From assembly GCF_003236315.1 (NCBI RefSeq), contig NZ_POTY01000036.1, positions 1 to 36,064 of the forward strand: a stretch of DNA of 36,064 nt. The letters are read 5' to 3'. This stretch comes from Micromonospora craterilacus (GTDB lineage: Bacteria; Actinomycetota; Actinomycetes; Mycobacteriales; Micromonosporaceae). Below the pieces are notes generated by a model, which saw nothing but the letters and a program-made list of their open reading frames with translations, searched no databases and was not told the origin of the DNA. The translations under genes were made by a program, and so were the position numbers. Shown here piece after piece: positions 6,473-14,582 of this stretch (positions within the stretch are counted from its first letter, which is position 1; each line of letters opens with the position of its first letter).

Positions 6473-8316
6473 GCCCGGGGCGCCAGCGGTGCGGGGCGGG
6501 CGGCGGCGGCCACCTGCTGCGCCTGCTCGTAGAGGGCGGCCAGCCGGGTCATCCGCTGCCGGATCTCCCGGTGCCGCCGCTCGCGCGCCACCGCGTCGGT
6601 GTCGGCGGCCTGCTTGGCGTTGCGCAGCGACTCGACGATGCCCGCCTGCAACTCCTCGGTCAGCGCGCTGAAGTGGTCACGCAGCATCCGCTGTGCCTGG
6701 CGGGCCGCGTCCCGGCTGTCCTTGTTCACCCGCACGAAGAAGTCGTCGACGTGCCGCTGGACCGCCATCTTCACCGTGGCCTGGCGGCGGCGCAGCAGCT
6801 GTTTGCCCTCGTCGTGGATGCTCTTGCCGCCGAACAGCGCCCCGGCGCCGATCGAGATCGGATTGATCATCGGCATCCCGGCCAGGGTCAGGGCCAAGCC
6901 GAACATCAGCAGCCCGCCGTACGAGCCCTTCATGCCCGTGATCACCTTCTGGCTCACGGTGAACCGGTCGACGCTCGGGCGCTCGATCTCCGGCAACGGC
7001 TCCCCGGTCTCGGTCGGCACCACCAGCGGCCAGGGCGGCAACGACCCGTGCCCGTAGCGGGTGAACGAATCCGCGACCCGCCGGGCGACCCAGTCGCAGC
7101 GCTCGACGAGCCACCGCCGGTTCGCCTCCGCCGCCTCGACCAGGCTGCGCTCCAGCCACTCCTGCACGGTGTCCCAGGCGACCAGCGGGTCGGCGGTCTC
7201 GAACGCCTCGTCGATCATCCGCAGGATGTGCCGGGTCCGGTCCCGCAGGTCGTGCTCGACGTCGGAGAGCAGGTCGGCCATCTCGTCGGCCAGCGTGTTC
7301 TGCCACCGGATGGAGCAGCGACGCAGCTCGTCGGCCTCCCGCTGGGCGGCGTGCAGCCGCGTCATCGGGCCGGACTCCTCGGCGGAGCGCTGGCTCTCCA
7401 GTTCCGCGCGCAGCGGCGCGGCGAGCTGCTCCACCACGGTACGCGCGGTCAGCACCACCGCCGCCCGGGCCAGCACGTCCGGCTTGCCGGTCAGATCCCG
7501 CCGCAGGCGGGCGATCAGCGGCGGAAAGCCGGACTCGGCGTTGAGGGCGTGGTCGTCGGTGGCGGCGGCGCGCAGGCGCAGCGCCGCCGACACGGGGATC
7601 AGCGACGCCGGCACGCCGGCATCGGCCAGGTGCCGCCGGTTGCGGTCGGCCACCGTACGCCAGTCCGGTACCAGGTCCGTCTTGGTCTGCACCACCACCA
7701 CGTTGGCATGCGACCGGGTGAGGTGCAGCAACAGGTTGAGCTCGGCGACCGAGAGGTCCCGGGTGGAGTCGGAGACCAGCAGGACGGTGTCCGCGCGGGT
7801 GAGCGCGGCGACCGGGGTGGTGGCGCCGGTCGCCGCCAACTCGCCGCTGCCGGGCATGTCGACCAGCACCACGCCCGCGCCGAGCAGCGCCCGGGGCAGA
7901 CCGATCTCGACGTACGCGGGGCCGGCACCGGGACGGCGACCGGCGGTGCCGGCCACCCCCGCCGCGATCTGCTCGGTCGGCACCGTGGTGCGTTCCAGCG
8001 CCCCCGCGACGGCCACCGCTCCCGGCGTCGGCGGCGGCGTCTGCACCACGGTCGCCGTGGCCACCTCCGCGTGCCGCAGCACGGTCGGCAGGACGGTGGT
8101 ACGCCCGTCGCCGACCGGGCAGACCGGGGCGTTGACGATCGCGTTGACCAGTTGACTCTTGCCCTGGTTGGGCTCGCCGACGACCAGCACGGTCAACGCC
8201 GGATCGAGCAGATGGGCCCGCTTGAGCCGGACCGCCTGGAGCAGGTCGCCGCGCCCGTGTTCCTGACACGTACGAGCGATGTCGTCGAGCGCGTCCAGCC
8301 AGATCCCCGCTATCAC
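6469..8316 (-). CDS. iniA: IniA-like dynamin-family GTPase
   Basis: A 615-residue GTPase with G1 GEPNQGKSQ, G3 DMPGSG and G4 TKTD. Near residues 450-490 lies VITGMKGSYGGLLMFGLALT followed by PMINPISIGAGALFGG, a hydrophobic membrane-binding segment that I recall in nearly the same form in M. tuberculosis IniA (GMRGSYGG... NPLSVGAG). The rest is long helices, ending in a basic region. GTG 8316 is chosen because the reading VIAGIWLDALDDIA matches the IniA N-terminus. A longer frame starting at 8397 would run through the strong hairpin 8366-8395 and is less likely. By homology it is a membrane-remodelling GTPase linked to cell-envelope stress. Confidence 0.88.
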   Translation of the reverse strand: MIAGIWLDALDDIARTCQEHGRGDLLQAVRLKRAHLLDPALTVLVVGEPNQGKSQLVNAIVNAPVCPVGDGRTTVLPTVLRHAEVATATVVQTPPPTPGAVAVAGALERTTVPTEQIAAGVAGTAGRRPGAGPAYVEIGLPRALLGAGVVLVDMPGSGELAATGATTPVAALTRADTVLLVSDSTRDLSVAELNLLLHLTRSHANVVVVQTKTDLVPDWRTVADRNRRHLADAGVPASLIPVSAALRLRAAATDDHALNAESGFPPLIARLRRDLTGKPDVLARAAVVLTARTVVEQLAAPLRAELESQRSAEESGPMTRLHAAQREADELRRCSIRWQNTLADEMADLLSDVEHDLRDRTRHILRMIDEAFETADPLVAWDTVQEWLERSLVEAAEANRRWLVERCDWVARRVADSFTRYGHGSLPPWPLVVPTETGEPLPEIERPSVDRFTVSQKVITGMKGSYGGLLMFGLALTLAGMPMINPISIGAGALFGGKSIHDEGKQLLRRRQATVKMAVQRHVDDFFVRVNKDSRDAARQAQRMLRDHFSALTEELQAGIVESLRNAKQAADTDAVARERRHREIRQRMTRLAALYEQAQQVAAAARPAPLAPRA

Positions 8317-8328
8317 CGCACCAAGTGT

Positions 8329-8340
8329 GCTGATATCAGC
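8329..8340. promoter_or_regulatory. Palindrome just upstream of iniA
   Basis: GCTGATATCAGC is a perfect 12-bp palindrome 12 bases before the iniA start. It sits between the iniB/iniA hairpin and iniA, where a separate iniA promoter or operator would be expected. I could not place convincing -35 and -10 boxes. Confidence 0.35.
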
Positions 8341-8365
8341 GGAATTAGCAAGAGCTGATTGTCGA

Positions 8366-8395
8366 GGGTGCCGGGCGCGCCCGCGCCCGGCACCC
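8366..8395 (-). terminator. Strong hairpin between iniB and iniA
   Basis: GGGTGCCGGGCGCG at 8366-8379 is the exact reverse complement of 8382-8395, so a 14-bp arm inverted repeat spans 30 bases with a minimal loop. It begins 25 bases after the iniB stop. It lacks a T tract but is very stable and could end or weaken transcription from iniB into iniA, or protect the 3' end of iniB mRNA. Confidence 0.65.
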
Positions 8396-8420
8396 ACACA
8401 TGGCTGGTGGAGCAGGTCGG

Positions 8421-9326
8421 TCAGAGCAGACCGTCGGTGAGGCCGAGCAGGCCACCGGTCGAGGTGGACGCCTCGCCGTGGACGTTGGCGTCACTGTGCG
8501 TCGAGCTGCTGGTCCCGCCGGTGACCGAGCCGGTCACGCCGCCGGTCACGCCGCCCGTCACGCCGCCGGTCACGCCGGAGAGCAGGCCGTCCACCTGGCC
8601 GGTCACCCCGCCGACCGTGGACGGTACGTCGACCGGGGGCACCACGCCGGCGACCCCTTCGTGCAGGCCCAGCCCGCCCAGGGTCTCGTTGACGCCGAGC
8701 GAGCCGACCAGGTCACCGACCTGGCTGGTGGTGCCGGGCACCAGGCCCGCCGTGGTGTCGAGCAGCCCGTTACCGGTGGTGTCCACGACGGACAACGGGT
8801 CGCCGATCGTGCCGGTGACATCACCGACCACCGGGCCGGTGGTGCTGTCGACCACACTGGTCACGTCGGCGTCCAGGGTGTTCGTCACGTCGTGCACCCC
8901 GGTCAGGTCCGCGCCGACCCCATAGGGCGACACCCCCAGGCCGATGCCGGGCAGCAGGTGCGCCCCGGCGGAGACCGTCGCCGGGTCGACGGCGATCGCG
9001 CCGAGCACCCCCGCGTTGACGTCCACGCCGCTGTACGAGCTGCTGACCGTGATCTGCTGCGCCACGCTCTGCAGCTGGCCGATCACGTCGGTGGTGTCGC
9101 CCACCAGCGGATCCGCGCCGAGCTGGCCGGTCAGCGGGGCCACCGGCGCGAGCCCGTGCACCGGGGCGTAGTCGACCACCAGCGGCACCACGTCCTGCAC
9201 GTCGGCGGCGGTGATGTCGCCGAGCCCCGCGGCCCGCAGCGCGCCCTCCGGGTCGAGGTCGAAGGCCGACCGCGCGTCGGCGTCGGTGAGCAGGTTGAGC
9301 ACGAAGTCGTGCAGGGTCTGGTCCAT
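8421..9326 (-). CDS. iniB: IniB N-terminal domain protein
   Basis: A 301-residue protein. Residues 1-55 (MDQTLHDFVLNLLTDADARS onward, ending DVQDVVPLVVDY) match the IniB N-terminal domain found in front of iniA in mycobacteria. The rest is low-complexity and rich in Gly, Val, Thr, Asp and Ser, ending in GVTG repeats. There is no signal peptide. ATG 9326 is chosen over an upstream start because GAGGAGAG lies about 9 nt before it and the IniB domain starts exactly there. In M. tuberculosis iniB is the first gene of iniBAC, induced by isoniazid, ethambutol and other envelope stress. Here a hairpin separates it from iniA. Confidence 0.88.
   Translation of the reverse strand: MDQTLHDFVLNLLTDADARSAFDLDPEGALRAAGLGDITAADVQDVVPLVVDYAPVHGLAPVAPLTGQLGADPLVGDTTDVIGQLQSVAQQITVSSSYSGVDVNAGVLGAIAVDPATVSAGAHLLPGIGLGVSPYGVGADLTGVHDVTNTLDADVTSVVDSTTGPVVGDVTGTIGDPLSVVDTTGNGLLDTTAGLVPGTTSQVGDLVGSLGVNETLGGLGLHEGVAGVVPPVDVPSTVGGVTGQVDGLLSGVTGGVTGGVTGGVTGSVTGGTSSSTHSDANVHGEASTSTGGLLGLTDGLL
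8530..8577. repeat. Four tandem 12-bp units in iniB
   Basis: CCGGTCACGCCG occurs at 8530-8541, 8542-8553 and 8566-8577, with one changed copy (CCCGTCACGCCG) at 8554-8565. On the coding strand each unit encodes the tetrapeptide GVTG or its circular permutation. The near-identity of the DNA suggests recent slippage expansion. Confidence 0.85.
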
Positions 9327-9378
9327 GTTCGTAGGTCTCTCCTCGGACGAAGCGTGAGCGAGCCGGTGATCGCAAACG

Positions 9379-9407
9379 ACGCTACGGTCGGTGAGCGACA
9401 CCGGTCA
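9379..9407 (-). promoter_or_regulatory. Possible iniB promoter
   Basis: On the minus strand TGACCG (9402-9407) and TAGCGT (9379-9384) are separated by 17 bases and fit actinobacterial -35 and -10 boxes. Transcription would start near 9372, about 46 bases before the iniB ATG. Read by eye only. Confidence 0.4.
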
Positions 9408-9438
9408 TCGGGGACGATCCCGCAACCCGACCCGCCCG

Positions 9439-9471
9439 GTTAGGGGTGTTTACCCTCTCGTACGTTAGGGG
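9439..9471. promoter_or_regulatory. Direct repeat in the iniB/Hsp70-like divergent region
   Basis: GTTAGGGG occurs at 9439-9446 and again at 9464-9471, 25 bases apart (CCCCTAAC when read toward iniB). The copies lie upstream of the proposed iniB -35 box, at about -70 and -95, a fit for an activator site; the LuxR-type regulator encoded at 10853 is the obvious candidate to bind it. Confidence 0.45.
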
Positions 9472-9546
9472 GACTGGGGGACAGGCGCCGGCCGAAGTTG
9501 GGGCTCCTGATGTCGGAGCGATCTCTGGTACGAACGTAGGAGCCCG

Positions 9547-9558
9547 CGGGGTACCCCG
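9547..9558. promoter_or_regulatory. Palindrome upstream of the Hsp70-like gene
   Basis: CGGGGTACCCCG is a perfect 12-bp palindrome 44 bases before the Hsp70-like start codon. It could be an operator or leader hairpin. Nothing else is recognisable in the 276-base divergent region apart from the iniB promoter and the direct repeat. Confidence 0.35.
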
Positions 9559-9602
9559 GGGGCGGTCGCCGGTGCGGCCGAGCCGGTCAAGGAAGAAAGC
9601 AG

Positions 9603-10847
9603 ATGCCGTACGTCCTGGGGATGCACATCGGTAACACCAGCACCGTTGCCGCGGTCGCCCGCCGGCAGGACGGCAGCTGGGGTCGACCCGAACCCGTCGC
9701 GCTGCGACCCGGACCGGCGCCGCTGTCGTCGACGCTGCTGCGGTCCTCCGACGGGACGTTCACTCTCGGTGATGTCGGTGACGCGAACCGTACCGCTCGC
9801 GGAATTCTCGGTCGGGTCGGTGACGACGTGCCCCTGCTGCTGGGCGGCGACCGGTATGCACCACAGACCCTGATCGCGTTGCTCGCCGCCCACGTGGTCG
9901 AGTCGGTCCGCGAGTTGGAGGGCGCGGCGGCCGAGGCGATCGTGCTCAGCCACCCCGCCGGGTGGGGGCGGCACCGGCGCGACCTGTTGCAGCACGCCCT
10001 GTGGGAACGCGGCCTGGGCGAGGTGGCCCTGCTGCCCCGCACGGTCACCGTGGCCGAGAACCACGCGGCCCGCGGCTTCCCGGGCGGCCTGGCCGCCGTC
10101 TACGCCCTCGGCGGTGACACCTTCGAGGCCGCGCTGGTCCGGCGCAACTCCCGTGGCCGGTACGAGACCGTCGGCGTCCCCCAGGGGCTCAGCTGCCTCG
10201 GCGGCACCGCCTTCGACGAGGCGCTGGCCGGGCACGTACGCACCGTGCTCGCCCGGGAGCTCGCCGCCGCCGGCCCGGGGGCGGAGGCAACCCTGCGCGG
10301 GCTGCCCGCCGAGTGCGCACGGGCCAAACGGGACCTGACCGTCGGCGCGCAGACCGACGTGCAGCTGGTCCTGCCGACCGGCCCCGTGCGGGTACCGGTC
10401 AGCAGGTTGCAGTTCGAGGAGCTGATCCGCCCCGCCGTACGGGCCACTGTGGAGCTGCTGCTGCGGGCCGTGCAGGCCGCCGGGCTGACCCCGGCGCGGC
10501 TCGACGGGGTGCTGCTCACCGGGGGCTCCAGCCGGATCCCGCTGGTCGCCGAGCTGCTCGCCGCCGCCGGGCTGCCGGTCGAGACGGCACCCGACCCGCA
10601 GGCGACCGCCGCCACCGGCGCGGCCGTCGCCGCCGCCCAGATCCGGACGCCCGCGCCACCGCCGGCCGGTCCACCCGCGCCGGCCGCCGGCATCGCCCGT
10701 ACCGCCGGCGGGATGACCGGCCGCCCGGCCGACGACCAGCCGCCGGGCGACGAACCGCCACCCCGTCCACCGATCCAATTCACCCCGCTGGACCTGCCGA
10801 AACCGCCTCGCCGGTCGCTGGTGCGCAGCCGGGGGCGCGAAGGATGA
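9603..10847 (+). CDS. Hsp70-like actin-fold ATPase domain protein
   Basis: A 414-residue protein covering only an Hsp70/DnaK-type nucleotide-binding domain, then a Pro/Ala-rich tail (about 345-414); the substrate-binding domain is absent. The phosphate-1 loop reads MHIGNTSTVAAV, with His in place of the usual Asp, and phosphate-2 reads YALGGDTFEAAL, where Ala replaces the usual Asp. The adenosine motif is intact (LLTGGSSRIPLVAELL). AAGGAAG lies 8 nt before ATG 9603. ATP turnover may be lost or changed. Such short Hsp70-like proteins occur beside LuxR-type regulators in actinobacteria. The gene diverges from iniB and is coupled to the downstream regulator, which suggests a sensing or scaffold role. 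Confidence 0.8.
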   Translation: MPYVLGMHIGNTSTVAAVARRQDGSWGRPEPVALRPGPAPLSSTLLRSSDGTFTLGDVGDANRTARGILGRVGDDVPLLLGGDRYAPQTLIALLAAHVVESVRELEGAAAEAIVLSHPAGWGRHRRDLLQHALWERGLGEVALLPRTVTVAENHAARGFPGGLAAVYALGGDTFEAALVRRNSRGRYETVGVPQGLSCLGGTAFDEALAGHVRTVLARELAAAGPGAEATLRGLPAECARAKRDLTVGAQTDVQLVLPTGPVRVPVSRLQFEELIRPAVRATVELLLRAVQAAGLTPARLDGVLLTGGSSRIPLVAELLAAAGLPVETAPDPQATAATGAAVAAAQIRTPAPPPAGPPAPAAGIARTAGGMTGRPADDQPPGDEPPPRPPIQFTPLDLPKPPRRSLVRSRGREG

Positions 10848-10852
10848 CCTCC

Positions 10853-13381
10853 ATGATCATGAGCGGCGTGGCGGAATGCCCGCTGGTGCTCGACGCCGAA
10901 CCGCGTGCCCTGCTCGACGCGGTCGCGGCGGACCCGACGGGCCCGCTCGCGCTCGGCCTGACCGGTCCCGGCGGCCACGGCCGCACCGCGTACCTGCACG
11001 AACTGGCCGGCGTCTACACCCGCGCCGGTGTCACCGTGCAGACCGACGTCCCGGAGCGGGACGTCGACCTCGACCCCGACGCGGTGCTGCTGGTCGACGA
11101 CGCGCACCTGCTCGACGACGCCCGGCTGCGGACACTGCACGGGCTGGTGGCCGGCCGCCGGCACCGGCTCGCCGTCAGCTACCGGCCGTGGCCCCGGACG
11201 GAGGCGCTGGTCGAGCTGACCGACGCACTGCGCCGCGACGGGCGGCTGATCCTGCTCACCCCGTTCGCCCGTGCCCGTACCGCCGCCTACCTCGCCGCCG
11301 TTCCCCGGCTCGGCCGGCACCCGGACGTGGTCGACTTCGTGCACACCCAGACCGGCGGCCTGCCCCGGCACGTCGAATGGCTGGTCGGCGCGCTGCGCGA
11401 GCACGACCCCACCGCCGGCCTGCCGACGGAACCGCCCCGCCAGGTCGTCCTTCAGTTCGGCCCCGACCTGGAGCACCTCGCCCCCGAGCTGCGGCGGCTG
11501 CTGATCGCCCTGGCCGCCGGCGTGCCGCTGCCGGTCGACGTGCTGGCCGCCCTGCTCGACCGCGCGCCGGCCGACGTCGACGAACTGGTCACCGAGATCC
11601 GGGCGACCGGGCTGGTCGGCGCGGACGGCCGGCTCACCCCGCTCGTGCGCCGGGCGGTGACCGCGTTGAGCCCGGCCGCCGACCGCACCGAGGTCTGGCG
11701 TCGGCTCACCGAGCTCCAGGCGACCCGGGGCGCGCCGGTGCTTCCCCTGGTCCGGTCGCTGCTCGCCGCCGGGGTGGCCGGGGAGTGCCCGGCCGCCACC
11801 CTGGAAGCGGCGGCGGAGGAGGCCCTCGCCACCGAACCGGCGCTCGCGGCGCAGCTGTTCGCCACGGCCACCACCGCCGGTCGGCCCGCCGGCGGCCGGC
11901 ATGCGTGGGCGGCGGCCCTCGCCGGCGACCTCGACCTCGCGCTGCGGCTCTCCGACCGCCTGCTCACCACGGCCCCGCCGGCCGAGCGGGCCGAGGCCGC
12001 CCTGGTCGCCGCGACGGCCCTGGCCCACCGGGGGCAGACCGACCGGAGCGTGGAGCTGTACCGGTGGTCCGGCGGCGCCCCCGCCGACGCCTTCGCCGCC
12101 GTGGGCGCGCTCGCCACCGCCCGCCCGGTTGCCCGGCCCGACCCGGGCCGCGCCGACCGCGACGACCCACCCACCCTGCACGCCAGCGCCGCCCGGCTGA
12201 TGGCCGACGGGGTACGCGAAAGCGTCCACGGGCCGCCGGCCGCCGCCCTGTCCACCCTCGTGCAGGCCGCCGCGCTGCTGGAACCCGACGGCCGGGCGGT
12301 GCTGCTGCCGGACAGCCCGGCCGCCCTGGCGGCGCTGACCGCGGTGCACTGCGGCGAGCTGGACATCGCCGAAGGGGTCCTCGACCGGGCCCTGTCCAGC
12401 GGGACCGGCGGCCCGCTGCTGGCCCCCCGGCACCGGCTGCTGCGGGCCTGGATCCTGATGGTCCGGGGCCGCACCACGGACGCGGCCGAGCAGCTCGCCG
12501 AGGTGACCGGCGGCCGACCGCTGGAATCCCGGGACCTGCTCTTCGCCGCCGGGCTGACCCTGGGCATCGCCCGACGCGCCAGCGACCTCGGCGCGCTGCA
12601 ACGCGGCTGGGTACCCGCGCTGGAGGCGGTGGTCCGCCACCCGGTCGACCTGTTCACCCTCCTCCCGCTCGGCGAACTGGCCATCGCCGGCGCCCGGCTG
12701 GGTGACCTGGGCCGGCTACAGCCGTACCTGCGGGCCGCCCGCCAGCTCCTCGACCGGCTCGACGACCCGCCACTGTGGCGTACCCCGCTGCACTGGAGCG
12801 GGCTGCACGCGGCCATCCTCACCGAGGACCCGGCCGCCGCCGACCACCACGTCGCCGCCCTGGTCGGCGCCGCCGGACACAGCCGGTACGCCGCCGTGGT
12901 GGCCGCCGCCGCCGAGTGCTGGGTGGAGGTGCTGCGCGGCACCGTCGACCCGGTCCGCGTCGAGGCCGCCGCACGCGGCCTGCACGACACCGGCTTGTGC
13001 TGGGACGGTGCCCGGCTGGCCGGGCAGGCCGCCATCCGCACCTCGGACCGGCGGGCGATGACCACGCTGCTGGACTGCGCGCGGACGCTCCAGGGCGGTT
13101 CCGCGACCGGGGACGGCAAGCCGGCGGCCGGCACCACCGCCCAACGGCTCAGCGACCGGGAGCGCGAAGTGGCCGAACTGGTGGTGGCCGGCCTGACCTA
13201 CCGGGAGATCGGCGACCGGTTGTTCATCTCGGCCAAGACCGTGGAGCACCACGTGGCGCGAATGCGCGCCCGGCTCAACTGCGCCAACCGCCCCGACCTG
13301 CTGGCCCTGCTGCGCACCATCCTCGCCGACCGGTCGAGCAGCACGACCGGACAGCCCTGGCCACAACGGACCGCGCCGTGA
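10853..13381 (+). CDS. Large LuxR-family regulator (iniBAC-neighbour type)
   Basis: An 842-residue regulator with an N-terminal STAND-like ATPase region, a long helical repeat middle and a C-terminal LuxR helix-turn-helix (about 765-825: LSDREREVAELVVAGLTYRE, then ISAKTVEHHVARMRARL). The Walker A position reads GPGGHGRT, with Arg for the usual Lys; Walker B is AVLLVDDAHLL. ATG 10853 is preferred because GAAGGA ends 8 nt before it; ATG 10844 overlapping the previous stop is the alternative. In M. tuberculosis a LuxR-type gene of similar size (Rv0339c, from memory) lies beside iniBAC, so this is the likely regulator of the divergent iniB promoter. The signal is unknown. Confidence 0.85.
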   Translation: MIMSGVAECPLVLDAEPRALLDAVAADPTGPLALGLTGPGGHGRTAYLHELAGVYTRAGVTVQTDVPERDVDLDPDAVLLVDDAHLLDDARLRTLHGLVAGRRHRLAVSYRPWPRTEALVELTDALRRDGRLILLTPFARARTAAYLAAVPRLGRHPDVVDFVHTQTGGLPRHVEWLVGALREHDPTAGLPTEPPRQVVLQFGPDLEHLAPELRRLLIALAAGVPLPVDVLAALLDRAPADVDELVTEIRATGLVGADGRLTPLVRRAVTALSPAADRTEVWRRLTELQATRGAPVLPLVRSLLAAGVAGECPAATLEAAAEEALATEPALAAQLFATATTAGRPAGGRHAWAAALAGDLDLALRLSDRLLTTAPPAERAEAALVAATALAHRGQTDRSVELYRWSGGAPADAFAAVGALATARPVARPDPGRADRDDPPTLHASAARLMADGVRESVHGPPAAALSTLVQAAALLEPDGRAVLLPDSPAALAALTAVHCGELDIAEGVLDRALSSGTGGPLLAPRHRLLRAWILMVRGRTTDAAEQLAEVTGGRPLESRDLLFAAGLTLGIARRASDLGALQRGWVPALEAVVRHPVDLFTLLPLGELAIAGARLGDLGRLQPYLRAARQLLDRLDDPPLWRTPLHWSGLHAAILTEDPAAADHHVAALVGAAGHSRYAAVVAAAAECWVEVLRGTVDPVRVEAAARGLHDTGLCWDGARLAGQAAIRTSDRRAMTTLLDCARTLQGGSATGDGKPAAGTTAQRLSDREREVAELVVAGLTYREIGDRLFISAKTVEHHVARMRARLNCANRPDLLALLRTILADRSSSTTGQPWPQRTAP

Positions 13382-13430
13382 GCGCGACCCACCGCCGTCA
13401 CCGGTACCGCCGTAACGAAAGGACGACCCT

Positions 13431-13850
13431 ATGAGCCCTGCCGTGGTCACCACCGAAAGCCTCAGCCGTGCCCTCGACGACATCGTCGACCGGGTACCGG
13501 GAGCCCAGTTCGCGGCGGTGCTCTCGCCGGACGGGATCCTGCTGGGCTCCTCCCGGGGCATCGAGAACGAGCTCGCCGAACAGCTGTCCAGCATGGTCTG
13601 CGGACTTCAGGCGCTCGGTCTGGCCGCCGCCCGGGTGTGCGGCGACGGCGAGCTGCACCAGGTTGTCGTGCAGATGTCCCGGGCGTTCCTGTTCCACGCC
13701 ACCACCGGCAACGGGGCGATCCTCACCGTCGGGATCGACGGTGACGCCGAGGTCGGCGACATGGCGTACGAAGTGGCGCTGTTCGCCGGGCAGGCGGGCC
13801 ACCACCTGCCGGTGTACCTGGAACCGGTGGCGAGCGGCGCGCATCGGTGA
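13431..13850 (+). CDS. Roadblock/LC7 domain protein
   Basis: A 139-residue single-domain protein. The pattern LDDIVDRVPGAQFAAVLSPD followed by ELAEQLSSMVCGLQAL and alternating strands fits the Roadblock/LC7 fold. In bacteria these proteins act as partners of small GTPases or NTPases (MglB, and the actinobacterial multi-gene GTPase sets). GAAAGGA lies 8 nt before the ATG. It follows the LuxR-type gene by 49 bases on the same strand and may be cotranscribed. No small Ras-like GTPase is adjacent, so the IniA/IniC pair or the Hsp70-like protein is a possible partner; that is a guess. Confidence 0.85.
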   Translation: MSPAVVTTESLSRALDDIVDRVPGAQFAAVLSPDGILLGSSRGIENELAEQLSSMVCGLQALGLAAARVCGDGELHQVVVQMSRAFLFHATTGNGAILTVGIDGDAEVGDMAYEVALFAGQAGHHLPVYLEPVASGAHR

Positions 13851-13874
13851 GGCCGACCGCGGCGGCGTGACCGG

Positions 13875-14276
13875 TCAGCGGTTGCGCTGCCCGTCGTACG
13901 GCGGGGCCGGGTCGGCCACCTGCCACAGCTCCGCCGGCAGGTGCGCGATGACGTCGTCGTACTCGCCGGCGGCCACCGTCTCGCGGAGGGTGTCGAAGAC
14001 CGCGCGGATGCCGGCCTGGGCCAGCTCCGGGTCGACGTCCGCCCGGCCACCGACCCGCTGCACGAACACGTCGAGCCCGAACCGCTCGGCGTCCTCGTGG
14101 GGGGCGAAGGCGTACGCCCGTAGCCCCTCGGGCAGTTGACCGGCGAGGTCCCGCGCCTCGCCCCCGTCGATCCGCTCGGCCAGGGTGGTCAGCGTGGCCC
14201 GCGCGATCGCGGCCGCCTGCTCGGCTGACGCCCCTGTGCGGTTTGCCACAGAGTCGATGAACTGGTTGTCGTCCAC
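13875..14276 (-). CDS. DUF2267 domain protein
   Basis: A 133-residue protein with two similar alpha-helical halves, as in DUF2267: FIDSVANRTGASAEQAAAIA with GGEARDLAGQLPEGLRAYAF, and VFVQRVGGRADVDPELAQAG with AGEYDDVIAHLPAELWQV. GTG 14276 is chosen because AAGGGGG lies about 10 nt upstream and the conserved region starts there. The function of the family is not established. It diverges from the riboswitch-cbiM unit and ends 24 bases from the convergent Roadblock gene. Confidence 0.82.
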   Translation of the reverse strand: MDDNQFIDSVANRTGASAEQAAAIARATLTTLAERIDGGEARDLAGQLPEGLRAYAFAPHEDAERFGLDVFVQRVGGRADVDPELAQAGIRAVFDTLRETVAAGEYDDVIAHLPAELWQVADPAPPYDGQRNR

Positions 14277-14374
14277 CTCGCCAACCCCCTTCTCGCCACG
14301 GATTCCGCGTCTACCCGGAAACCGGCGCATCAAACGGTGGTACAAAGCGCACGTCTTGTGCCCGGAGGCGGGAA

Positions 14375-14540
14375 ACGGATACCGTCGCGCCGTCGCGGTA
14401 ACGGGAAGCCGGTGTGAGACCGGCGCGGCCCTCGCCACTGTGACCGGGGAGCACGCTCCGACTTGCATGCCACTGGGCCCAACCGGGCCTGGGAAGGCCG
14501 GAGTACGCGACGATCCGGGAGCCAGGAGACCGACCCCGAC
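14375..14540 (+). ncRNA. Cobalamin riboswitch
   Basis: The leader carries the conserved elements of the B12 aptamer in order: ACGGGAAGCCGGTG near 14401, CGCCACTGTGA (the B12 box side, 14433-14443), CCACTGGG near 14470, CTGGGAAGGC near 14489 and GAGCCAGGAGACC at 14519-14531. It ends about 45 bases before cbiM. In such leaders bound cobalamin lowers expression, here of the cobalt uptake genes. The ends are approximate. The expression platform may hide the ribosome binding site AAGGGGAGG near 14567-14575. Confidence 0.92.
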
Positions 14541-14582
14541 GTGTGATCTCGTCCACGAGGTGTTGGAAGGGGAGGTCGACTC

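Noticed and set aside
6571-8358. Long open frame on the + strand opposite iniA
   Set aside because: The minus-strand frame has clear GTPase motifs and IniA similarity. The + frame is a high-GC mirror, rich in Arg, Gly, His and Gln with no domain.
8316-8397. Longer IniA start at 8397
   Set aside because: It would translate through the 14-bp hairpin, lacks a good ribosome binding site, and adds residues that do not match the IniA N-terminus.
8530-8577. CRISPR-like array
   Set aside because: The units are contiguous 12-mers without spacers and lie in frame inside iniB.
10100-12640. 846-codon open frame on the minus strand opposite the Hsp70-like and LuxR-type genes
   Set aside because: It spans two well-supported genes on the other strand, and has a Gly/Gln/Arg-rich composition without motifs.
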